64,000 nt of DNA from Hyparrhenia diplandra (lineage: Eukaryota; Streptophyta; Magnoliopsida; Poales; Poaceae). The position numbers and the translations under genes were made by a program. Every line of letters begins with the position of its first letter. Position 1 is the stretch's first letter. The stretch lies in contig JADLZK010008794.1 of the NCBI GenBank assembly GCA_015847255.1, positions 221,253 through 285,252 of the forward strand. The letters run 5' to 3'. This document shows, piece by piece, positions 56,356 to 64,000 of this stretch. A model generated the notes under the pieces. That model was not told the DNA's origin and searched no databases. It was given only the letters and a program-made list of their open reading frames with translations.

Positions 56356-58838
56356 GATGCCTCGAACGAATGTGTTCAAGAGAATGACCAGGAGGTTCAG
56401 AAGTGTAGCCTCGCTAGGGCAAGGGCAGGACGAAGGGGAGGCGTCAGAGCCAGCACCACCGCCACGGGGTAGGGGCGGGGCGGGCGTCGTGCACCCCGAC
56501 CACCGTCGCCACCACCGGTGGTGAGGGAGGGAGGAGGAGGGAGGAGGCGGAGGCGGAGGCGGAGGCGGAGGGACGAGGACCTCTCGGTGCACCACGCTGG
56601 ACCGCTCGGCGTCGCACCCACTTGGACCGCTCGGCGTCGCACCACGAGGAGGGACTAGCCAGAGTGCGGGAGGGGGTTCCTCTTCCTCCGGTCGAGGAGG
56701 TGTCTACTTTGCGAGGCCCCTCCGGACTCCCGGATCGACAACCTCGTGAGGAGCGTAAACCGACCATAAGACCAACACAGCCAAGGTAATTTACTTTACA
56801 CTTTAGCACTACTTTCTTATTTTTCGGGTTTCAAAATCGTAATAGGAACTAATAGTTATTCTTGATCATTTGGGCGGGGGGTTTTGTTGTCACCGCGAAC
56901 TTCGGTTCAAGGACGCCAGCCCGCCAAAGCATTCTTGGTGTTACGGTGAGGAAGCACTACCCCGGCCTTATTAAAATCGACGAAGAAGAGTATCTTTGTC
57001 ACGTCGTTCCACCATCTGGCGGAATTTACGGACAACTATGATGACGATGGCATTAAATATGCTAACAAGGCTGTTCGTGTGGTCAAAGAGTTTTGGGTAA
57101 GTCTATGTCGCCTTGTACAAATACATCGCTCCAAATTCTAATGTTAGAAATAATGACTTATTACATTGCTTCTATGTGCAGAAATACTTCAAGTGCGAGG
57201 AGGGATACGAGGCTGAGGGGAGGAAGTGGCTCTAAACGCTGTTTCAAGCATGTGGGCGGACATGTGGTACGAGGCACGCGGCCGGGCCGTCGGGGCGTGG
57301 TAAGCGTTAAAGGAGAAAAAGAAGGCTCGATAAGCATGAATGGAAAACGCTTGAATCGACCAAAGAACAATACATGGAGGTAAATATTGAATGCTCATAC
57401 TAAGTTTAATTATGCTTAATGTGATTTTTATAATGCGTGTTATACTTGGTGTCTTGTAGGTGATTAGGAGTGGTGCTTGGTGCATAGGCGTTCTTTGGGA
57501 GCTTCGTGTGGACAAGTGGGTCGATCTGACGGACTTTCGGGACGTCCACAACGACTACGGGACCGGCGTGCCATGATGCCAGTGTACCACACCATCAAGG
57601 CAACCTTAATCTCGCTACCTACCAAGCTAGATATGTAAGTGTTATCCAATTCCTATTTTATGATGTGCAACTCAATACTTTCTTACCATTCTAGCTACTT
57701 TTTTTTTTCTCACACAGAGGAGCAGACACATGGCACGCCAATCAAAGACGCTCGAGGCCTTTGCTAACTCCCACACGAGGCGGGTATAAAGATCCCGCGG
57801 TCGTCTTCAACCCCGAGGTCGGGCCCGAAGCCTACACCAACCCGACCGCCTACGAGAAGATCAAGAGGTACACCGAAGTGGCGGGGAGCAAGTATGGAGA
57901 AAGCTTCGATCCCCGACGCCGCGACATTGAGGGGGACATCGCCATGATCGCCGGAGGAGGCAAGAAGTACGGGCGGTACTATTTGGGTGATAGCGTTATC
58001 AACCCTCACAACACAAAGAAGCTATCTCGAGCTCGAACACGCTCGGGGGCCCGGTGATCTGCGAGCGCCAACCACTTACCTGTGCTACGGTCTCCGGACT
58101 TGAGGTTTATTTATTTTTAATTAAGGTTCATTTATCGTTGAATACTATTTCTCCGTGTTCTAACTTTGTGTTGAAATAGGCCGAGATAGAGGAAGAGAGG
58201 AAGCGACGGGAGGAGGCTGAGGAGAGGGAGCGGGCAAGGGCTCAGGCGGAGCAAGAGAGGGCTCGAGCGGAGCAAGAGAGGGCTGAGCAGCACCTAAGAG
58301 CATGGAAGCTCTCATGGCGTACCTCCGGCCGCGTTGGTGGCGGGTTGGTGTGCGGCCACGGAGATCGTCTTCCGCCACCGCCCGTCTTCGTCCCACTCGC
58401 CCGTCGTCGTCCCACCGCCCGTCTACGGTCAGCCCGTCGATCTTCCCTCCACCGCATGGAGCCTCTCTGTGAGTTTGTCTCCGTAACTCGAAATATGCAT
58501 ATATGAATGTGAATGGATATGATCCGGAGTTTTGGATGCACCATGAGATGTGCACGTGGACATGTGGTTCTCGGCCATCGAGCCGTTGTTTTCTTGCAGG
58601 TTGGAAAGCCCTCCGTGCGGGGAGGTGTCTTTGCGAAATTTCTAACTATTTCTCTTCTTTTTTTCAAGTTAATAGATTCTACCTTCAATTTTGTCTCACA
58701 AATTTCTAACTATTTATCTTTACCTACGTGCAGGAAAAATTCTCATGCCTCGAACCCAACTCGAACCAATCTCAACCGGACGCTTTGGGAACGCTTCGGA
58801 AGGTTGGAGGCCGTGGCCGTAAATTTGTCATGATTTAG
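56356..58838 (+). CDS. TNPA-like gene of CACTA 3 (Transposase_24 domain), probably damaged
   Basis: The ATG at 56356 opens MPRTNVFKRMTRRFRSVASL. Splice-site pairs then chain exons: ...CCAAG|GTAATT (56787), ...TTTTGG|GTAAGT (57096), GTGCAG|AAATACTTC (57181), ...|GTAAAT (57380), TTGTAG|GTGATT (57460), ...|GTAAGT (57635), CACACAG|AGGAGC (57719), ...|GTGATC (58052), AAATAG|GCCGAG (58170), ...|GTGAGT (58469), GTGCAG|GAAAAA (58734) and stop TAG at 58838. Products include EAYTNPTAYEKIKRYTEVAG, SKYGESFDPRRRDIEGDI and GGGKKYGRYYLGD, related to the CACTA 2 protein, then an EEERKRREEAEERERARAQ coiled coil. Such proteins bind subterminal repeats. Stops at about 56520 and 57233 and missing long frames suggest decay or mis-modelled exons. 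Confidence 0.6.
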
Positions 58839-59060
58839 GTTCAAAACTTGTGCACTTGAACTTGTGAACTTGGATTTTATGTGAGTTTATGAACTTGTGG
58901 TTGCACTATTGGACATGTGGTTGAACTTGTGACTTTTGTTGGATATGATGTAATATATATGTGGTATTATGGATTTATCGAGCCATATATGTGGTATTAT
59001 GGATATTATGAAATCTGTGTATGTATATATATATTTATATGTGCCAACAATGTGCTGGAA

Positions 59061-59061
<1 letters not shown>

Positions 59062-59091
<30 letters not shown>
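59062..59091 (+). repeat. 30-base A run
   Basis: It lies 220 bases after the TNPA-like stop codon and directly before the right TCACGGGAAA array. Confidence 0.95.
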
Positions 59092-59093
<2 letters not shown>

Positions 59094-59094
59094 T

Positions 59095-59540
59095 CAATTT
59101 TCCGTGAGCCACACACGGGAAATTGACCAAATATTTCCGTGGTGGCACTCGCTCACGGGAAATTGACCAAATATTTCCCGTGAACAGACATTGACACACG
59201 GGAAAGGGAGACATGATATCCCGTGAGCTGCACCGTTACGCCACGGGATACCCTCAAAACGCCGTTTCATGCCACAGGCCACGAGGGCCATAACGGGGTT
59301 TTACCCCTCCCCGTTGGCGGTGCCAAACCAAACACCCCCGTTAAGTATATCCCGTGTGCTAAATGGGATCACGGGAAAGGATATCCCGTGGGTATCATCC
59401 GTGTTCACGGGGAAAGGGCAATTTTCCGTCGATTTCGTTCCCGTCACGTCTATCCCGTGATTTACGCCGGGATAGGCTTTCCCGTGAAAACGGGCTTTCC
59501 CGTGTCGCGAAGGCCTCACGGAAATCGGCAGGTTCGGTAG
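59095..59540. repeat. Right TCACGGGAAA array of CACTA 3
   Basis: Many copies of TTTCCCGTG/CACGGGAAA in both orientations run up to the terminal inverted repeat. Confidence 0.85.
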
Positions 59541-60989
59541 TGTATGAAGCTGCGTTGACCGACAGTCTCTGGCCACTTTTCCCCACCCTCCCCGTGGACG
59601 ATTCCCGCATAGAAATGCCACAAATGGAAATAACTTCTAGCACGGCAGTACAACAAAGTATGACGTATGTAACCTTGACATCAATATCGTTGCAAGCTTC
59701 TCTGTGGCTGTAGTGGAAGAGACCGATGGCTGCCCACGGTAGATACGCACGTGACACTATTACCAGTCCGGGAAAAAGCTGGCGCACCTTAATTTCTTTA
59801 TGAAAAAATCAATAGGATTCACTGTCTTGATATTGGTGTAGAGAAGAAGGAAGGCAGTAGCTAGCCCTTGTCGCACGAAGCCATATGCTCTCTCTTCCGT
59901 GAGCCGCAGAAATCCTCAAGCATGCTAAGCCGACGAGCATATGAAGATGAGGAAAGGTCAACAAATAACTTAGACGACTCACTGTGCCCTTCACATATTT
60001 CCCTTATCCTTTGTGCTCTCGCTTCTTGTTCTTCTATGTATGTGTCATCAATATTCCAACCACATTCAAGCATTGCTCGTCTCCACCCTGCTATATATTC
60101 CAGAAATAAATACATACTATAGTTTACTGAATAATTGGAGATGAAATTAAAGTACGTACATATATACACATCAAGACATACTGTACGTACAGATTGATCG
60201 ATAATATAAACGACAGCTTAGCTAGCTTACCGGCGGCGGGCTCCTCGTCGTTGCGTCTTGGACGACGGCCTTCGTCCTCCACTGTTATAGAACTAGCAGA
60301 AGCCCTTGCTCCATGCACCTCACCTTCTTCTGTTGTTTGTTCTCGGACAACAACAACAAGAACCTTTGCTTGTTTCACGTACTCCTCCAACGGATACATC
60401 TCTTGTTTCACAGCAGCAGGTGAACTGACGAGGCTGTAAATGCTCGCGCTCTTGAGAGACCATGGCTTTTGAAAGCATTTGAGAACCCCAATGAAGAACA
60501 ACACGATTGCTGCCAGCAACAGCCTCTTGTCGCCGCCTGGTGGCCATGTTTTCCAGAAAACATAGATGGCAACGGTGACTTGAGACAGCGCAGTGAGCAG
60601 GTGCCGGCTCCATAGCTCGTTGTCTTCGATGTTGTAGGCAGTGATGCCGTCCAGTCCACCAAGGTGCAATAGCAGCATGGGCGCCCAGACCACTTCCAGC
60701 GTGCTACTGCTGCGTCCTCCTCCACCATGTTCATCTGTTTTGTGGCGGTTGAAGAGCGTGGCGAGGGCATATATCGCCACAGCATCTCCGCCAAGGTATG
60801 CCAACCACATAATGAATCTAAACCAACCCGGTATGCCCACCCTACGCAAAGATGAAAAGATTAGGAGAAGGAACTGGATGAGCAGGCTGGTGAGGACGAG
60901 GACACGCAGCTGCCACTCGTCCCACCAGTACACAGCACCTGTGAGAACCCCATCTTCTCTCTAAAAAAACACACACGCGGGGCACCAAG

Positions 60990-61410
60990 TAAGTGGGAAC
61001 CTGGAATCAATGGAGGTGATCAAGTGGTGTTTCTGTTCAGGCTTACCCAGCCGGCCCGCTAATGTATATAATAATGCTATTGCTATGTATATTTGCAAAA
61101 GGCTTATTAGCGACAGACAGATGCGGCGTTGCTGTCGTCAATGTGTCATGCCGTGCCGACATCGATATAAATCAATCATATATGTTATTAGTCCAGCAAG
61201 TGCAGGTTGGGTAAATCATAATTTTTCTTGACTGACTTGCCCAACGTAACTTCCGTGGAGAGGTCATAAACAACTCCATTCTATTCTTGGCCAATCGGTG
61301 TACAATGAAGTACAATTACTGAACTATTTTTTTTTCATTTGAGATTCTTATTTATTTGTCAAGCTTACGTGGATGACATCGATATAAAGGTGACGACATC
61401 TCCTCCCCTT
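60990..61410. repeat. 5' flank of DUF4220 copy A (flank copy 1)
   Basis: GGCTTACCCAGCCGG, ATTTGCAAAAGGCTTATTAG, GACAGACAGATGCG, TTGCTGTCGTC, TCTTGACTGACTTGC, GAGGTCATAAACAACTCCAT and GAGATTCTTATTTATTTGTC recur in order at 62955-63290, and partly at 61490-61740 and 16339-16400. No promoter element was assigned. Confidence 0.85.
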
Positions 61411-61489
61411 CCGCCAGTGCCAGTGTACTGTGCACAGCATTTTTATCTATATCTCATCTCTCTCACAATCACAAACCAACTGAGCAGGT

Positions 61490-61745
61490 GAGAACCCAGG
61501 AAAAAGACTGAAAGAGGATGCTGATTCAGTTTAGCCTCACTTTGCGGTGGTAGATTCGGCGTTGCTGTCATGTGTGCCGCCTCATCTTTTTTCTAATCTA
61601 TATTCATCCTATGTTAGGCGCTTAAATTAAGTGACAGTAGGTTTGCTAAATCTTACTTTTTTTGACCCACTTGCTCAGACTTCTGCTGCTTGTCCTAAAC
61701 TGCTATGGAGTATATATATGTGCACAATAGGACCTAACTAATAAT
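61490..61745. repeat. DUF4220 5' flank, diverged copy 2
   Basis: GATTCGGCGTTGCTGTCATG, GTGCCGCCTC, TCTAATCTATATTCATCCTA and TTGACCCACTTGCTCAGAC match flank copies 1 and 3 with many changes. No gene remains beside it. Confidence 0.65.
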
Positions 61746-61857
61746 ACATACTCCTAGTATATAGACACAAATGAGTATTTGCTAGAACTGGCCCTAGCTA
61801 CTCGAGCAGGCATCCTCCCATCTCATTCTCATCGGTGTCTCAGTCGACACCAGCAGA

Positions 61858-62469
61858 TGCAATTGAGATTCTCTGCAGTACTTCAGTGTCTCAGGTGACT
61901 TTAGGTGTGCCCGATGCCCTCCATTCTCGATCCGACGGTTGCTGGACATCTCTGCTTGCAAGATTTGAGTTTAGGGCATCAAGTGAGATTAGTGTTCAGA
62001 GCATTAACTGATAATAGTGTTTTGCTGAAATTAGAGTTCAAGGAGTTGCCTGAGATTAAGGGATTAACATAGAGTTTAGGGTTAATGGCTTAATATAGGG
62101 TTTAGGGTACAATTTAGTGTTTAGGGTACATGTTTTTGGTGTGTTAGTTTAAGGTTAAGGGCTTAATATAGAGTTTAGGGGTACAATTTAGTGTTTAGGG
62201 TATATGATTTGGTGTGTTAGTTTAAGGTTAAGGGCTTAATATAGAGTTTAGGGTTAATATAGGGTTTAGGGTTAAGGGCATAATATAGAGTTTAGGGTTA
62301 TGGGCTTAATATAGAGTTTAGGCAACATGCTTTTTTCTTCTAAATAATATAGAATCTTGTACTGTTGGAGCAGAGATGTCCACAGCCATCGGATCAAGAA
62401 TGGATGGGATCGGGCACACCTAAAGTCACCTGTGCCTTTACTCAAGGACTGCAGAGAAGCTCGATCGCA
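61858..62469. mobile_element. Fold-back element with ~115-bp inverted repeats and telomere-like core
   Basis: The left arm (61858-61975) and right arm (62350-62469, reversed) share CTTCTCTGCAGT-type, CAGGTGACTTTAGGTGTGCC, CGAT-CC-TCCATTCT and TGGACATCTCTGCT segments, about 80% identical overall. The arms begin TGCAATTGAG and TGCGATCGAG. The direct repeat GCAGA flanks both sides (61853-61857, 62470-62474). The core is TTTAGGG-rich. I cannot place it in a superfamily: long inverted arms with a 5-bp duplication fit none of the common grass classes well. Confidence 0.75.
61985..62335 (+). repeat. Degenerate TTTAGGG-containing minisatellite
   Basis: GTTTAGGGTT and variants occur about ten times, embedded in longer units such as GGGCTTAATATAGAGTTTAG and ACAATTTAGTGTTTAGGGTA. 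The plant telomere heptamer TTTAGGG is present, but not as a pure head-to-tail array. Confidence 0.85.
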
Positions 62470-62474
62470 GCAGA

Positions 62475-62876
62475 TGATGATGTGGTGTGACAATTTTTAG
62501 CAGTAGGTAGAAAAACACTTGAATTTCAAGTGAAAGCCGGTTTCTTTTCAGACAAAATTGTGATCGAATCTCATGTGAATGTCGAGTACATGCCATTTCA
62601 CAAGGAAAAAATTGACTACTACAATACAGGGATAGGAAAAAAAAAAAATCTTATTGTGATGTATCATCTGAATTGTGGTCCCAATTTTTTTCTTAGGATG
62701 GTAAAAACTGAACTAGGGAGAAGAGAACCATGGCTCATGCTTCGTAATCACAATTTTTTCTTAGGCTAGTGAATTTGCATCATGTTTTAATACAAGATGG
62801 CAGTCTAATAGCCATATTTGATTTATTGAATTACGTACTCCTTTAATGATGATATTACGATGTCTATCATATTTCA
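62475..62876. other. Intergenic DNA between fold-back element and copy D
   Basis: No gene seen. CACAATTTTTTTCTTAG-like phrases occur twice (near 62675 and 62745). Confidence 0.4.
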
Positions 62877-62962
62877 GGCTGCTGAGGTCGAGGACAGGTG
62901 ACGCAGCTGCGACTCCTCCCTCCCACCAGTGCACAGCACTTGTGAGACCCCGGAATTGAGGT
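62877..62962 (-). pseudogene. DUF4220 5' fragment, copy D
   Basis: The minus strand reads GLTSAVHWWE, then a frame change and, in another frame, EESQLRH. This matches the first ~25 codons of copies A-C. It breaks off at 62877 and its upstream flank (62955-63290) is that of the family, so this is a truncated duplicate. Confidence 0.75.
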
Positions 62963-63290
62963 GAAGAGGTCTTGATCGAGTTCAGGCTCACCCGGCCGGC
63001 TAATATAACGCTATGTGCTATGTACATTTGCAAAAGATTATTAGGGACAGACAGATGCGCTGTTGCTGTCGTCTATGTGCCGTGCCGCCTCTTTTTCCAA
63101 TATATATATTCAATCATATGCTAGTCCAGCAGGTTGGGTAAATCCTTTTTTCTTGACTGACTGACTTGCTGAAACTACCGTGGTCTTCCGTGCATTAGGT
63201 CATAAACAACACCATTCTAGTGGCCAAATCGATGTATATATGAAGCACAATTGGTTATTCCTTTTTTTTTTCATTTGACTCCCTCTATTT
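62955..63290. repeat. DUF4220 5' flank, copy 3
   Basis: It aligns with 60990-61340 over most of its length (AGGCTCACCCGGCCGGCTAA, GGACAGACAGATGCGCTGTT, TAGTCCAGCAGGTTGGGTAA and others). Confidence 0.85.
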
Positions 63291-64000
63291 CAAACTAAAA
63301 CAACCTATATAATTGTCCTAATCTGTTGTAAAAAGTTGTTTTTTTTTTCTTTCTATCGTCTAATAAAAATTGGCAAAGCTTTTGCCGCCTTTCTAAAAAA
63401 AATAGAGTAAAAATGCACCGCAGACGTCCCCTAAACTATTGGCTCATTCTTTGTGCGCCCACCAACTATCAAAGCGACTATCCAGGTTCCCCGATCTATT
63501 CTGGTGCACACCAAAGATCCAAAATTAGCCACGACAGCGTCAACAGCTCATGTGGTCATGCCACCATGGCAGCTGAGACACCGTGGCCATGGAAACTTTT
63601 TCAAACAAACCCCTGTTGGTTGAGACTGTTGAGAACCTGCAGTCTGACCCTCGTCGTCGCGTTGATGTGCCGCGCATCGCTGGCGAGCTTCAAGTCATGG
63701 CAAGATGTGCCAATGCGCTTGCCCAACGCGAAAAGAGTCCCACGGTGCAGACGTATCCCCCTTTATCGACGGCTAACAATGAATAACGGCATGAAAGCTC
63801 GACGGCTGAGATGAGAGCGCCGTCCACATACCGATCCAATTAGCTCAATGATACACCGTAATCTTGCTGCTTACTAGCGGACAAGCCGGACCACAAAGTA
63901 CAATCAAAATAACAATCAGACAGGACCAGCGTGCACGACAAGGTAACACTACAGTCCAACTGAGCACACATGATTACCCGGAACTTTTGCTGAAAGACAG
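63291..64000. other. Right edge: MITE fragment and unassigned DNA
   Basis: 63280-63420 starts ACTCCCTCTATTTCAAACTA, a partial Stowaway-type end. From 63415 the phrase cctaaactattggctcattc resembles a common grass repeat. The open frames at 63413-63814 (plus) give no recognisable domain. Confidence 0.35.

Larger units (their letters stand above)
52940..59542. mobile_element. CACTA transposon 3 (6,603 bp), non-autonomous
   Basis: The left end is CACCACCGGAATCC and the right end, read inward, CACTACCGAACCTG. The left T-to-C change at position 4 departs from CACTA. The 3-bp duplication TAT flanks it (52937-52939, 59543-59545). Subterminal TTTCCCGTGA/TCACGGGAAA arrays lie at both ends. The interior encodes a TNPA-like gene but no Tnp2. 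It sits in an exon of DUF4220 copy A. Confidence 0.92.
51807..60953 (-). pseudogene. DUF4220/DUF594 membrane protein gene, copy A, interrupted by CACTA 3
   Basis: Exon 1 (60953-60231, donor GTAAGC) encodes WWDEWQLRVLVLTS, FRFIMWLAYLGGDAVAIYAL, LLLHLGGLDGITAYNIEDNE and EMYPLEEYVKQAK. Exon 2 starts near 60089 (TATATAGCAG acceptor): WRRAMLECGWNID, then SSKLFVDLSSSS, AFLLLYTNIKTVNP and VTYVILCCTAVLE. The coding sequence is cut at 59543 and resumes at 52939: KMGIVSRLLGCCCKDFTDQQ, DESVLLWHIATDFCFF, CRQMSNYMAYLLLVNPEMLL and the DUF594 end MWEVIQGVWVEMLCYSAGRC then KALGKGGEFLSYVW, stopping at 51807. Other lesions are a one-base loss just after the ATG and frame changes near 59925, 59760 and 59590. 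Confidence 0.9.

Noticed and set aside
63413..63814. A 133-codon frame at the right edge
   Set aside because: It has no recognisable domain, an alternative overlapping frame of similar quality, and repeat-like surrounding sequence.
1..64000. A bacterial-style defence system or operon
   Set aside because: Introns, MITEs, CACTA elements, a Helitron and plant protein families show nuclear grass DNA; no gene cluster with coordinated function is visible.

Overview
The window is nuclear DNA of a grass, most likely a panicoid cereal relative. This rests on CACTA elements with subterminal arrays of short family-specific motifs, Stowaway and Tourist-type MITEs, a Helitron with the grass-type end hairpin, a Ty3/gypsy element primed by tRNA-Asp, and a cluster of DUF4220/DUF594 membrane-protein genes, a family expanded in grasses. 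Both gene families I recognise are broken: every copy of a recognisable protein gene carries frameshifts, stops or insertions. I see no intact host gene, no rRNA or functional tRNA, no CRISPR array and no bacterial-style operon.

Layout. 1-11864: a minus-strand Ty3/gypsy retrotransposon (protease fragment, gag with zinc knuckle, tRNA-Asp primer site, LTR 10211-11864), split inside gag by an 8.56 kb CACTA element (1338-9895, target duplication AAT). 12110-16335: a second CACTA (target duplication ACA) with GCCGAGTG/CACTCGGC arrays. 16336-20885: fragments, MITEs and an almost pure poly-A retroposition scar. 20886-27315: a decayed DCD-domain/coiled-coil/kelch-repeat gene on the plus strand. 27330-32600: degenerate duplicated intergenic blocks. 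32615-38837: two DUF4220/DUF594 copies (B and C, minus strand), both pseudogenes. 38907-41213: Stowaway elements, one split by a solo LTR. 42729-47398: a complete-looking Helitron that has captured the start of an IQD-type gene. 47400-50870: AT-rich DNA without recognised genes. 51807-60953: DUF4220 copy A, split inside an exon by a third CACTA (52940-59542, target duplication TAT). 60990-63290: repeated 5'-flanking blocks of the DUF4220 family, a 5' gene fragment (copy D), and a fold-back element around telomere-like repeats.

How it fits together. The substrate appears to be an old tandem/segmental array of DUF4220 genes with their flanks: homologous flanking blocks recur near 12000, 16340, 27750, 30830, 36070, 50880, 61000, 61500 and 63000. 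This array has been invaded repeatedly. In three cases the precise target duplication lets the pre-insertion sequence be read, which gives a relative order of events. No undescribed functional system is evident; the most unusual objects are the fold-back element with telomere-like core, the near-empty poly-A insertion, the 204-nt polypurine tract inside CACTA 3, and the duplicated right end of CACTA 2. All family assignments come from reading motifs by eye, without database searches.
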